DNA of 64,000 nucleotides from Agrostemma githago (Eukaryota; Streptophyta; Magnoliopsida; Caryophyllales; Caryophyllaceae): contig OY288247.1 of NCBI GenBank assembly GCA_958450325.1, forward strand, positions 15,676,429 through 15,740,428, written 5' to 3'. Positions within the stretch are counted from its first letter, which is position 1. Each line of letters begins with the position of its first letter. Positions 45,034 through 56,980 of this stretch are shown piece by piece. The position numbers and the translations under genes were made by a program. The notes under the pieces are model-generated. The model saw only the letters and a program-made list of their open reading frames with translations, was not told where the DNA came from and made no database searches.

Positions 45034-48000
45034 ATATCTTTTCCCTTTTCTTTTTGTGCTTGTATTTGTGTTTTTGGTTGTTTGGATATTTTGGTTTGTA
45101 GGATTGTTAGTTTTGTGGAATTCTTGGAATTCGGTATTTTGATGAGCGATGTGAGGGAGGGAATTTGATGTGTGTTTGAGCTTTGTTTGATAGGTGAAAT
45201 GAAGGTGATTCATAGAAAGGAATGGCTTATGATAAAGCTTGGATCGTGAGTATGGGAATCGGTTTTTGAAGCTTTGGTGAAGCTTTTGGGGTTTTGGAGG
45301 TCAAGAAGACCCATCCCGGGCGGGAAGGGAGCTTCCCGACCGGGACGAGTGCCTCATCCCGACCGGGAAGGAGCCGTCCCGATCGGGATGAGGGTGCCAT
45401 ATTTCGAGTCTCCTGGAGTGCCATCCCGATCGGGACGGGAGCTTCCCGACCGGGACGGGTATGTCATCCCGACCGGGACCACCCATCCCGACCGGGATGG
45501 CCCCCTACTCCCCTTTGTGCCTCTTCTTCGACATTCGAGTCCACCCAACCATTGTATACCCCCACCCAACCTCCCTACCAATCCTTTCTCATATCATACC
45601 ACCCATATACTTCATATCATACCCTCACTTCATCTTCTATCCACTGACACCGACCTTCACATCAATTTCCACCCCCTCACATCATTACTACCTCACTATA
45701 CGGTTTGATCGAGAATGAAGAGGAATAGCAATGACGAAGACAAGTTTTGTGCCTATATTGATCTATGAGACGATGGAGCGAGTGAGTTGCTAACCTACTG
45801 GTACGGCAGCTATCCTTTCTTTCCCGTCTTTTATAGCTTGATTTCTTTTGTGTTTATTCCCTTCCCCTTGTATACTTTTGTGTCTTGATGTCATGGTGGC
45901 CTTCGAGGCCTTGGTTTTGGTTGCACCCGACTCTCGATGATGTGATTACATCGAGAGTCCTTTTCAAAATCCAAATTTTACAAGTTTTTCACCCTTTTTT
46001 GTAGGATTTAGTCGGATTTAGGCGGAATCCAGGCTAGGTGACTTGATTACACCTAGCCCTCCCCTCCCATTTCCTTTTATTTCCTTCTTTTTATTTTCTT
46101 CCCCCATCCATATCTTTTTCTCGTCTCGGCTCACGGTGACTTAACTACACCCCGGCCGGACACATTCTACCCTTTCTTCACTTTTATTTTTGATTTTTAG
46201 CTTTATTTTCGTAGTTTCTTTTCTTTTTCTTTTGTCTCTCCACACACTACGATCGAGCATGAGGACATGGTTCGGTTTAAGTGTGGGGGAGCGATATTCT
46301 ATCGTCGTTAGTTTTATTTTCTTAGTTTTTCGAAAAATTCTTCAACAAACCCTAAAAATTTGAAAAATTTCACAAAAATCAAAAAGATTTTCTTTTGTGT
46401 CTTTTCCTTTTTGTGTCGTTATGTCGTATTTTTGTTTTGTTGTGCGTGTTTTGCCTCCCTTTTTCCTTATAGGTCGCTTAATCACCGCTAGCTTTGGAGA
46501 GCTTTCAAGACACCCGGTAACATCTTTTCACTCCTTTTTCCTCTTTGTTTCCTGTGGAGTTTGGAGGAGATATGTGTTGTGGTGTGCTCGGGTGGAGCTT
46601 TGTAAAGTTTGTGGATGATTGGTTGCTCATTTGGAAGATCGGGGTGGTGTTTGTTTTGTTTATGTGTTGTTTCTCCTTGTTTTGTTTTGTTTTGTTTTGT
46701 CTCCTTTTCTTTCATTTTCGTTGTGTCTTTGTTTTGTGTTTGTAGTTGTGTCTTGTGTGTAAAAAGGTTTTTGAAAACCCGGTTTAGAGGCTAGTGTGCG
46801 AGTGTTTACTTTCCCTTCCTAGTTGTATAAATCGAGTCTTGGACTTTAGTCTAGTAGAATGACCCTAAATCAATGATTTCGTTGGTCCTTTACCTTGAGT
46901 CCACCTAGCTTACTAGGGATTTACTACGGGATTTGCATTTTGACCATTTTTGACCACCCACGGTGTGAAAAGGCCTTGGTTGCCGAGTCCCGTCCCCTAG
47001 GTGACCATGTTTGAAATTTGCTCGACTAGTCCAAGTTTTTCCCCTTTTTGTGGGTTTGAAGGGAAAGACGCTCCCCGAATCTCCCATTTACCTACCTCCT
47101 ACACATATCCACACAATAACTTGCAACTTGTTGATTCCTCTCTTTCTTGTCATACAAAGAAATGCCAAAAAGCCAAATCTTGCCAAAAAGGGCAAAGAAA
47201 AGAAAAAGAAAGAAAAATGAAAGAAAGAAAAGAAATGAAGAAAAAGAAAAGGCACAAAAGCCAAAAAGAAAATAGAAAAGAAGAAAAAGAATGGCATGGC
47301 AAAACAAGGCAAAAATGCAAAAGAAAAGAGAAAATGCCAAAAGAAAACCCGATTCACAAAAATAACCCCTACCTCTCAAAATAAGCCTTTTTCCGACTTT
47401 TGCCGTGAAGAGCCTACCAAAGGACCGAGTCCCTAGGAAGGATGATAGCGGCATTAGTCGGTCTTCCCTCATTTTGCATATTTCCACCTTTTTACTTGGA
47501 CTAGTTAGGCGGTTTCGGACATGGGACGACCCTCTTGGCTCTTTGCTAAAGGGGGCGGGGTCTCACTTACCTACAGTGTCAACTAACATCATGGTTCATC
47601 CTTTTTCCATCCCGCCGATCGTCCCGTGGTACGTTCTTAGAAGGTTAGGAGGAACCGAGGTAAGTTACCAACGTTTTTATTGCTTTGTCGTCATACTATT
47701 AGGGTTTTGTCCATTTCGGTTTGTATTGCTAGCATGGGAACGTTGTCACTTGCCTTGAGTCCTAAACCGGCGCTTCTTTCACCGCTTGTCTGAGGGAAGC
47801 GGTATCTCTTTTCTCTTTGGGTGCAACCTTTTGTGTGTTTGTTTGTTTATGTGTTTTAGTGTCCGGTTGCATCCACAGTTTTGTCGCAAGACCCCACTTG
47901 CCTTGCGGAGTGCACTTTTCCCTCTAAGTGTACTCGTGTGAGTTGAAAGGGCATAGGGTGCGCTAATACCCACTCGGCTAGTTTAGTAGTTAGTATGTGC

Positions 48001-48037
48001 TTACTCGAGGGCGAGTAAGGGTTAAGTGTGGGGGAGT
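45034..48037 (+). other. Athila-like element 3' non-coding region
   Basis: Contains the palindrome array at 45314-45498, a T-rich then A/G-rich stretch (47150-47350, AAAGAAA-type), and the polypurine tract TAAGTGTGGGGGAGT before LTR3. A second GTGTGGGGGAG copy at about 46282 looks like an internal polypurine tract. No domain-bearing frame. Confidence 0.55.
45314..45498. repeat. Internal array of TCCCGAYCGGGA palindromes, 8 units
   Basis: Units start at 45314, 45334, 45357, 45377, 45424, 45444, 45467 and 45486, so spacing is mostly 20-23 bp. TGTATACCCC, a TATA-like site, follows at about 45554. The layout copies that of the LTR promoter although this is inside the element. Confidence 0.88.
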
Positions 48038-49635
48038 TGATAAGTGTAGTTTGTTGTGCCTATTTCGTAGTGTTTTGGTCCCATTTTCCTTGTTGAATCG
48101 CTCATTGGGAGCGATTTATGGGCTACTTATGCTTCCTCTAGTTCGTTTCAGGTTCCCGAGACCATTCATGAAGTGTTGGAGCGATTCCGACTCAATACAT
48201 ACACTTTTCGGAACCAACGAAGTGAAGGAACGATGACTCGATGCTTTGGAATCGACCCCGAGACCTTGGACCCAATCCCGAGCCCCGAGATCCGATCCCG
48301 AGTCCCGAGAATCGATGAGAAGTTCATGTGAAGCAAGGAGGAACCTTAAAGATCATATTGGATGCCTACAAGACTCATCCCCGACGGGTATGACCTCAAC
48401 CCGTCCGGGATGAGGTGCACTAAAAGCGATGCTCCTGTTTTGGGACCATCCCGACCGGGACCACGTCATCCCGACCGGGACCAACTCATCCCGACCGAGA
48501 TGACCCAGTTACAGGCCCGCGTCACTTTGTTTCTCCTCCTTTCCATTGTAACCCTATAAATACCCCTCCTCTTGTATTCCTATGTTATGTTCTTCACTTC
48601 CCACTAAACCCTAGATTATTTTAGCATAGATTAGCATAGATTAGTGTAGATTAGTCGGTAATTAGTCATTAATCTTAGTTTAATCCTTGTAATTTGGGAA
48701 TTCTTCAAGATCTCCACCAAGCTTGACAAACTTGGATGTTTGTTTTGGGTTTTTCTCATATATGCAAGTTTCCTTCTTCCTTTCATCTTGTTAGTAGGTA
48801 TAATCTTCTTTTCCTTTCTCTTAATCTTGTTCTTTCATTAAATTTTGAATCTTTGTTGTGTGGATTGCTCATAGTTCATAGTTCTTGTTAGTTTCATTAT
48901 GCTAGTTTGGTTGTTTGAATTGATTTCTCTTCTTAGTGTTAGTTTTAGTATAGATATGTTTGAGTAGATTCTTCCTAGGGTTAGTAAGGTGATTTGGGTG
49001 TTAATTGGATGATTAAGGGATTGTTGGAGATGTTGGTTGAAGATTTGGGTTTCCTCTTGGTTTGATGCATATCACATGTTTGTTGAAATGCTTGAATGAC
49101 TAGTATGCATATGCTTGTTTTTCTTGACTTTCTCTTGTGGGTGATAGTTTGTTTGTGGGTTTGGTTCCCTCACTAAGTTGCGAGAGCCCGGTGAGGACGA
49201 CCCCTAGGTCGGTCTAAGTTGCGTGAGCCCGGGCGCGACCTAGGCCCCGATATCACGCTAGTAGCCCCGTTTGTCGTTTGTGTCGCCAAGGTGGGTTTTA
49301 GGTGGAACCTCTAGGTGAGTCTAAGTGCGAGAGCTCGGACTATACCTAGATTACCCTACTACCTCCTTCACTCTAGCTCTTCCTCGACCATTCCATTACC
49401 CCTTTGACCCCGACCTAATCCTAGCCCGTTTCCTTTGATTGTTTTCTCGTTTTAGACCTAGTTTAGTCCTTAGCCTCCCCCTTAGAATAGCTCGTCTCGA
49501 ACATAGTCCTTGACTGTAGCATACCTTAGTCCGACACCCCGTCCCTGTGGATTCGACCCGACTTGCCCTAGCTACCCTAGTTAGGTTAGTTGGTTTTTAT
49601 TTGGTGGCGGGATCCATGACAAATCCCTCCCATCA
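48038..49635 (+). mobile_element. Athila-like LTR3 (3' LTR)
   Basis: 1598 bp, preceded by the polypurine tract. It ends CTCCCATCA and is followed by A1 leader sequence. Confidence 0.92.
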
Positions 49636-50233
49636 TTATTTTACTCAAAATAGCCTATTTTTAGCCGGTATTCTGCCTATTTCAAAACTCAAAGATATTT
49701 TCGAACTTTCAAAACTTGTGGCCCGATGCACTTTCCGATTTTCTCGAAAAATCGGGCCCTTCCCCGTGCTTGCTTGGATTTTTTCAAAAACAATTCATTT
49801 TCAAAACCTTCATCTTCTTAGGACTTCCCGTATTTAGCAGTGTCGGGTCGTGTCATAAGTCGTCGAAGTCTTTAGCATCGAAACTCCGTCGGTCCTACAT
49901 CGCGGGTTTCTTCCCTATCCCAGTCCGCCTTATTAGACTAAGGCAAGGCCCACCTACGTAGGACATACTCCTACAAAGGAGGGCCCGTTTACACGATCGA
50001 GTCTAAAAGTCTGGGGATGTCTCACGTGGACCTTCTTTCGAACAGGACTAGGCCCACCCGCCGAATCCTAAAGAAGGCCCACTTTTCACAAGTCACCCGT
50101 CTAGGTGTCTTTTCCGAGTCATTTCCCTTTTCAGTCTTGTTCGGGATGTACTTTCTATTCCGGGATTCGGGCTAGTTTCTGATTACGCGGTGTTTTTACA
50201 GACAGGCCACCCGAAACCGGATATCAACGCAAA
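49636..50233 (+). other. Element A1 leader, second part
   Basis: Co-linear with 63195-63710 (for example CAAAATAGCCTATTT, GGCCCACCTACGTAGGACAT), which shows the join across the inserted Athila-like element. TTTTTACAG at about 50193-50201, just before gag, is a possible splice acceptor; no donor was identified. Confidence 0.7.
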
Positions 50234-51307
50234 ATGGACGCATTGAAGGATGCCCTAGACAAGATCGAAGCCCAACTGACTACCATCCAGGCTGATCAGA
50301 CGGCACTCGCCACTCGTGTGGGCGCAATGGAGAAGGGAACTCCTCCTCCTGGATCTGAGCCCACTGGGCCCATAGCTGAACTGGTCAGCGCTGTTCGCAG
50401 GCTCGAGGAACAAGTTCACCTGTCAACGAACAACTCGATCCACACTGAAATTGCTCGCTCCTATTCGCCTTTGAATGACGAGCTACCCGCTAACCTCAAC
50501 CTTACGGGAATTCCAATGTTTCAGGGCACCGAAGACCCGGTCCACCACGTCCGGGCTTTCAAATATTTTATGGCAGTAAAAGGGGTGAAGTCCACCATGT
50601 TTACTCACTTATTCCCTTCCTCCCTGGAGTGGCATCCCAAGGCCTTGTACTACAGGCTCGATTCCAAGAAATATAAAACTTGGGATGATGTGGCAACTGA
50701 ATTTGCTCGGAATTACGCAGATAATACCGAGATCCAGACTACAATGCGTACTCTGGAAGTGATGGCCCAAGAGCCCAAAGAAGGGTTCACCAAATATCTG
50801 CAGAGATGGCGGGCCGAGAGTGTTAAGCTGATCGATAAGCCCAGCGAGAAAGTGTTAGTGGAGGCGTTTGTCAAGAACCTCCTTCCTTCCTACCGGGTCC
50901 ATCTCTGGTACGCTGTTATCCCCAATTTTGCTACCCTAACTGAAATGGGTACAAGGATCGAGGATGACTTACGGTTAGAGAGCCTGACTAAGGCCTCTAC
51001 CAAGGGCTATCAAGGGGCAAACTCATCTACGAGCAAGCCCACACCTGCAGCTGCAACTCGCAGCATCTTCAATGAGGTAAATCTGCTTGACACCTCATCC
51101 AAAAAAAATGCATCAAATCGGGTATTCACAGATATAGGGACTACCTATACCTACGCCTTACAAAGGCTATCTTCAAAAGGCCTTATCCAACAAATAGGTC
51201 CGATTCCCGACCTTCCAGTGGAGAAAAGGCCCAAGAGCTACAATGCCCAAGCCCTTGCCAGTATCATCGTGGTAATGGGCATGATACTGAAAAATGCTGG
51301 AAACTGA
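50234..51307 (+). pseudogene. gag: Ogre/Tat-type gag, frameshifted at the zinc-knuckle region
   Basis: Start ATG has A at -3 and G at +4. A predicted coiled coil at residues 1-35 is followed by the capsid core (about 80-250): LPANLNLTGIPMFQGTED, HHVRAFKYFMAVKGVK, WDDVATEFARNYADNTE, GFTKYLQRWRAESVKL. Gag forms the particle around element RNA. Near 51250 the frame is lost: the zinc-knuckle-like text CQYHRGNGHDTEKC continues in another frame, the one used by pol downstream. So Gag and Pol were once a single frame, and a small indel now separates them. Closely related to the gag in element C (29410-30848). Confidence 0.85.
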
Positions 51308-53658
51308 AGCATCTGATCCAAGATCTGATCGAAAGTGGGAAAATACCGTTGCCCGGGGACAAGCCGAGTAACAAGGAAAACCCGTTCAGTACCCATGCCA
51401 TATTCGCCGGGGAGGTAATTGACTGTTCTCACCTCATTTCCCCTTATATCCCACAAATTAACGGGATATGGTTCGATGACGAGGACGATATTTACCTAGC
51501 CAAGGGGGAAGTTGTCCCCATCACCAGTGAGAAGGTCCAAAGAGCTAAGTCCAAAGCCTTAGCCACTAACCACCTCGCCACAGCTGGGCGCCCTACTCCA
51601 ACAACCGTCACTGAACTCGCCAGGACGGAGCCCACTCTCGAGGAACCAAGCAACAACACGGCTTTAGTCCAACAAATGAAGAGGGTTCGAGCTGATCTAA
51701 CCATATGGCAACTATTGGTTAGTTCACAAGCACATCGGGAAGCACTGACTAAGGCTCTCGATGAGATCAAGGTCGACTCACAGGTTACCCCCACCGAAAT
51801 GGTAGCCACTATTATGCCCTATCTCAAGGGAAAGTCCAAGGAAGAAGACCCACTTATCACCTTCTCCGAGTCTGATCTGCCGGCATTCGGGCCCAATCAT
51901 AATCTGGCCCTTTACATCACGGTCATATGCCGAGGGAAGTGCCTCCCGATGACCCTTATCGACGATGGGTCCGCTGTAAATGTCCTTCCCCTAAGGACCG
52001 CTAAAGCTCTCGGCATCACCGATGCCGACTATCTCCCGACAGCACAAACTATTCAGGCTTTCGACGGAAGCCCAAAACCGGTAGCCGGGGCTGTTAAATT
52101 GACAATCATAACGGGCCCGATCGAGAAGGAAATGGAGTTTCAGGTGATCGACGTCACCTCATCCTTTAAATTACTACTAGGAAGGCCTTGGATCCATGCA
52201 GTCAAGGCCGTATCCTCTACTCTACACCGAAAAGTCAAGATGCCACTTCGGGACGTCATCATCACTCTAGAAGCAACCCCCATTACTGTAGCAAGCTGCA
52301 ATGCTATGGGCCGGGCTGACCCACGAGGATTCGATTTCGTGGGCATGATTGAGGAGGAATATCTCTTCAGACCTTACTTCACCACTAGCATCGATACGAT
52401 GCTACAAAACTTGGGCTATCTACGGGGAGCAACCTCGAGGCCAAATCTTCCAGCTGGGAAGATTATTGAGGTCCTAAACGATGGTGAATCACAGTTCGGA
52501 TTGGGGTATGCTATAACCCCGGAAAACGTGGTCCGGGCCGGTATCCACAAGGCCACCAACATCTTCAAGGGGACTTACCTAGGCCCTTATAGCCCGAAGT
52601 TAACTGACTACTTCGTCACTCCTGTATTTGGGGCTATTCAAGTAGGCCTTTACCAACCCACCATCACATATCCTGAGACCAAAACGGCTCGGGAGTGCAA
52701 TTTCATCCCCGATGATATATTCACCCTTGTTCAAGCTGAGTCCAAGGAAGGGGAAAACAACTCTGAGCCCGTGTTGGGGCTCCTATTTGGAGAAGACAAG
52801 GCCGTCCCCGCTCCAAAAGATGATTTGGTCAATCTGATCCTCCGCAGCGATCGGTTTGACCCAACCAAGCTAATCACCGAAGTCGGTGCAGACACCGGGA
52901 AAAGGGCCTGGAGGAAAGTCATCAAGTGGACCGACAGCCAAGGACGGACCTACGAGCTGAGCACCGGCGAGGGAGACATGCCGGATACCGAGTCTGAGTC
53001 TGAGTCAAAGTTGGAGTCTGAGTCCAAGTCTAGAGGGTTTGGTGCTAGAGTCGAGTCTGTAACCCCTCTTCCTGTAGCCACTTCCACTGAGGTCTCGGGG
53101 CCTATCCCAAGACATCTCCCAATCACGCCACTGACCAACGAGCAGATGGCCGCTCTATTCGAGCTTTTCTCAAAATTTACCATTAATAATAATAATGAAA
53201 ACCGTTCTGCTTACGACTTGTCTTATTTCCAAAATTCTTTCAACTTCAAAGATTTTATATGCAATGACATTGAGAAACTCGATGAACAGGTACCTCTACC
53301 TCCGCATCTGATCGAGCAGCTCGAACAAAGGGAATCCCGAGATCCGGTAATTGAAGAAACCGAGTCCATTAACGTGGGAACCGCTTTAGAGCCACAGATA
53401 ATTAAGTTGGGCCTATCCTTAGATCCAGAGGAGAGAAAACAATTCACAGACCTCAAGGACGTCTTCGCATGGTCCTACAGTGACATGCCAGGAATAGATC
53501 GGGAAATAGTTGAACACCGGATACCCATCAAAGATGGGTGCAAACCGGTGAAACAAAAACTCCGAAGAATGAGGCCCGAATGGTTTCTCAAAGTCAAAGA
53601 AGAAGTCGACAAGCAATTCAAAGCGGGCTTTATACAAGTGTCTGAATATCCAGACTAG
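51304..53658 (+). pseudogene. pol: A1 pol part 1: zinc-knuckle end, protease and linker to RT
   Basis: The frame opens with WKLKHLIQDLIESGKIPLPG after the knuckle. The protease is at about 51880-52210 with LIDDGSAVNVLP; the active motif is usually DNGS or D-S/T-G in this clade, so the second residue is unusual. It is followed by FKLLLGRPWIHAVKAVSSTL. A long Ser/Glu-rich linker (about 52980-53050) leads to the start of RT (DREIVEHRIPIKDGCKPVKQ). The first of four stops is a TAG at 53656-53658, where related elements have Trp (TGG), in YPD*GANIVPVPKK. Confidence 0.85.
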
Positions 53659-54519
53659 GGCGCAAACATCGTGCCGGTACCCAAGAAGGACGGCAAGGTG
53701 CGGGTATGTGTAGACTTCTGGGACCTTAACAAGGCCAGCCTAAAGGACGATTTTCCGTTACCACACATCGACATACTGGTGGATAACATGGCCGATCATG
53801 CCCTTCTATCATTCATGGATGGGTATGCCGGGTACAATCAAATTAAAATGGCAGAAGAGGATATGAGTAAGACCACCTTCATTACACCTTGGGGTACTTA
53901 CTGTTATACCGTCATGCCGTTTGGGCTTATCAACGCCGGGGCAACTTATCAGCGGACCGCCACTACTTTACTACACGATATGATGCACAAAGAAGTGGAG
54001 GTCTATGTGGACGACATGATCGTCAAGTCCAATGATCGGAGTGGGCACATCGCGGCCCTAAGAAAATTCTTTACCCGACTGCGCAAATACAATATGAGGC
54101 TGAACCCTCAAAAGTGTAGCTTCGGGGTAACATCAGGCAAATTACTAGGCCATATCGTTAGCCAACGCGGCATCGAGGTCAACCCAGCTAAAATCAAAGC
54201 CATCACCGAAATGCAACCACCCAAGACCAAAAAAGAAATAAGGGGGTTTCTCGGGAAAGTCCAATATATCAGTCGGTTGATTTCAAAGTTAACCATGGTA
54301 TGTGAGCCCATTTTCAAAAAACTGAAGATCGGAGAACGGATACTATGGGACGATAAATGTCAAACGGCCTTTGACAAAATCAAGGAAATTCTGTCTGCAC
54401 CGCCGGTATTAATGCCACCTCAACCCGGTTTGCCTTTGTCGTTATACCTAACAACGACCGAGACAGCCATGGGGGCTATGCTGGCCCAGACAGTCGATTC
54501 AGAAGAGCGGGCTATTTAA
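53659..54519 (+). pseudogene. pol: A1 pol part 2: reverse transcriptase core
   Basis: Same frame as part 1. Conserved RT blocks in order: IVPVPKKDGKVRVCVDFWDL, FPLPHIDILVDN, FMDGYAGYNQIKM, TTFITPWGTYCYTVMPFGL, and the catalytic YVDDMIVKS (about 54002-54028). Thumb/connection follows (GKLLGHIVSQRGIEVNPAKI). It copies element RNA into DNA. It ends at TAA 54517-54519, where Tyr (TAT) is expected in ERAI*YISKKF. Confidence 0.88.
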
Positions 54520-54945
54520 TACATCAGTAAAAAGTTCTTAGAGTACGAATGCAAGTATACAATGCTCGAGAAAACGTGCCTAGCGTTGGTTTGGGCCACT
54601 AAAAAGCTCCGACACTACATGCTTAGCCACAAGGTACATGTCCTGTCCAAAATGGACCATATCAAGTACCTGTTCGAGAAGCCCATCCTTAACGACAGGA
54701 TGTCCAGATGGACTTTGATGCTCGCGGAGTTTGACCTCAAGTTCATGCCATTAAAAGCCATCAAAGGCCGGGTAGTGGCAGAATTCCTCGCCGATTGCCC
54801 GATATCCGAAGAGGGCCACACCGATACTTGGGCCTTCCCTAATGAAGACATATTCCATACCGATACCGAAACATGGGATTTGTATTTTGACGGGGCATCC
54901 AACTTCCGAGGATTTGGAGTCAGAATTCTATTAATCTCACCATAA
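54520..54945 (+). pseudogene. pol: A1 pol part 3: first RNase H/connection and start of second RNase H
   Basis: YISKKFLEYECKYTMLEKTC, LVWATKKLRHYMLSHKV and RVVAEFLADCP belong to the degenerate connection-type RNase H that Tat elements retain. A second, archaeal-type RNase H then begins with WDLYFDGASNFRGFG (first catalytic Asp). The frame stops at a TAA at 54943-54945 in LLISP*GEHTPL. Confidence 0.85.
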
Positions 54946-55746
54946 GGGGAACATACCCCCTTATCCATCAAATTGGACTTTGACGTGACCAACAATGCAG
55001 CCGAATATGAAGCATGCATTTACGGGTTGCAAGCCGCCACTGATTTAGGGGTAACAAACCTCCGGGTCCACGGTGACTCATCACTGGTCATAAATCAAGC
55101 GCTCCAAAAATGGAAAACTCGGAATGCCAATCTCGTGGCTTACCAAGCACGAGTAAGGGTTCTAGAGAAACAATTCCAGAAGGTGGAATATATCTATCTG
55201 CCTCGGGAAGAAAATCAGTTCGCAGATGCGCTTTTCAAATTAGCATCCCTGCTAAACATACCAGACCATCTAACTAGCATGCCAATCTGCGTCGAAAGGC
55301 GGTCCGAGCCAGCGTATGTACACGCCATCCAGGACATCGAGCTAACCAATCCGGAACCTTGGTATCAGTCAGTCTTAACCTACTTGGCAACGGGAGAGTA
55401 TCCCCCGGGAACTGAAAACCGGGCCAAGAAAGCCCTGCGGAGATTGGCAACCCAATTTGTTCGCACGGATGACGGGCAATTATACAAAAAGACGGCACAG
55501 GGGGCTCTTCTCCTGTGTATCGACAAAACACTGGCCGAAAAGGTTATGGCCGAAGTACACGATGGTGAAAATGGCCCGCATATGAACGCCCATATGCTAG
55601 CCCGAAAAATCATGAGGCTCGGATATTACTGGAACACCATGGAAACAGACTGTCAATTATACGTCAAGCACTGCCATAATTGTCAGATTTTTGCTAATGT
55701 ACAACATATGCCATCTTCCCTATTATATACCATGACATCACCATGA
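54946..55746 (+). pseudogene. pol: A1 pol part 4: second (archaeal-type) RNase H and integrase zinc domain
   Basis: The aRH continues with NNAAEYEACIYGLQAA (Glu) and RVHGDSSLVINQAL (Asp), then EENQFADALFKLAS (last Asp). The integrase N-terminal zinc domain follows: EVHDGENGPHMNAH, DCQLYVKHCHNCQ (HHCC). It stops at a TGA at 55744-55746, where Trp (TGG) is expected in TSP*PFSTWGIDIIGK. Confidence 0.87.
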
Positions 55747-56610
55747 CCATTTTCGACATGGGGTATTGATATAATTGGAAAAGTGCACCCTTCCGGGACG
55801 GGAGGTCATTGCTTCATTTTGGTGGCCATCGACTACTTCACAAAATGGGTTGAATCTGAGTCATACCGTGTCTTGAACGCCAAGCACGTGGCCAAATTTA
55901 TCCAGAATAAGATCATATGCCGATACGGGATCCCACACGAGTTTATCAGTGATCATGGGACCCACTTTCATGCTGAAACCGCTACGTTGCTAGCAAAATA
56001 CAAAATTCAAAGGCATACATCTTCTCCCTACCGTCCCCAAACAAACGAAGCGGTGGAAGCGGCTAATAAAACAATTGTCACCATACTTAAAAAGATGGCT
56101 GAGAATTACCGGGACTGGCCTGACAAAATACCCTTTGCCCTTTGGGGGTATCGGACTTCAATTTGCACCGCAACCGGAGCAACCCCGTATTACTTGACAT
56201 ACGGAATGGAAGCGGTCCAACCGGTCGAGCTAGAAGTACCATCCTTAAGGATTTTACTGGAGAGCCAACTGCCGGAAGCAGATTGGGTACAAGCCCGATA
56301 CGATTCGCTAGTCCTTTTGGACGAACGGCGGTCTCGGGCCCTCAAAAACATACAAATATATCAAAAGAGGATCCAACGGGCCTTCAACAAAAGAGTTAGG
56401 CCCAGAAACATCAAAGAAGAGGATCTGGTCCTAAAATCGGTTCGTGCCTTACTACCGGTTGACCCAAGGGGGAAATTCAAACCCAATTGGGCTGGGCCAT
56501 ACTTGGTCAAGAAGGTCCTATCAGGAGGAGCGGTGATGCTGACAGACTTGGACGGGAACGAATTCGTCAACTCAACCAACTTGGACCAGCTGAAGCGCTA
56601 CTACCCTTAA
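55747..56610 (+). pseudogene. pol: A1 pol part 5: integrase catalytic core and C-terminus
   Basis: The integrase core shows its three acidic residues: Asp in TWGIDIIGK, Asp in EFISDHGTHFH, and Glu in PQTNEAVEAANKTI. HCFILVAIDYFTKWVESES is typical of the clade. The C-terminal GPY-like part FKPNWAGPYLVKKVLSGGAV precedes the natural stop (LKRYYP*). No chromodomain, as expected for Tat. Parts 1-5 share one frame with no frameshift over 5.3 kb. Confidence 0.9.
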
Positions 56611-56980
56611 ACCCAACCTCAATGTCATTTGCAAAAATTTATAAAAATTTGTCTTTTTATAAATTTTCAAAAATTATAGACAAGTCAATAAGTTAGAATT
56701 AATTAATCTACTGTCGCACATCTCGAACTAATAGTCTTGATGTATTTCAAAAATTGCAAAAAATCATATCCATTTTGAACTACGTTTGGTTTGATTCCGC
56801 TAATTGTGGATACGTAGGCAACCCCTCAAAAGGGTACAACCACTGCAATAAACGAAAAGACGGGAACGGTATTCATTAATACGTCTTTATTAAAAAAACG
56901 CCAAAACGGGAAAAATCACAAAAAAAGAAATCACACCCAAAAAATAATAATAATACTCAAATAATAAAACAAAGAAGGCT
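56611..56980 (+). other. Element A1 3' region after pol
   Basis: Non-coding. It includes GGATACGTAGGCAACCCCTC and GGGTACAACCAC (56810-56845), a block also present as its complement in element C at 28147-28182. Confidence 0.6.

Larger units (their letters stand above)
40345..49635 (+). mobile_element. Athila-like non-autonomous element arranged LTR-LTR-internal-LTR
   Basis: LTR1 40345-41964, a 12-bp spacer, LTR2 41977-43576, PBS 43580-43597, internal region with one ORF, polypurine tract about 48022-48037, LTR3 48038-49635. All three LTRs run TGATAAGTGTAG to CTCCCATCA and differ by only about 1-2% by eye, so the insertion is young. No pol. It lies in the A1 leader. Flanks ACTTA and TTATT do not match as a target duplication, which fits an exchange between copies. 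Confidence 0.9.

Noticed and set aside
47001..47384. Lys-rich ORF and its complement as membrane or nuclear proteins
   Set aside because: It is the A/G-rich stretch before the polypurine tract of the Athila-like element; low-complexity translation only.
52140..53456. Minus-strand ORFs across A1 pol
   Set aside because: Shadows of the conserved pol frame.
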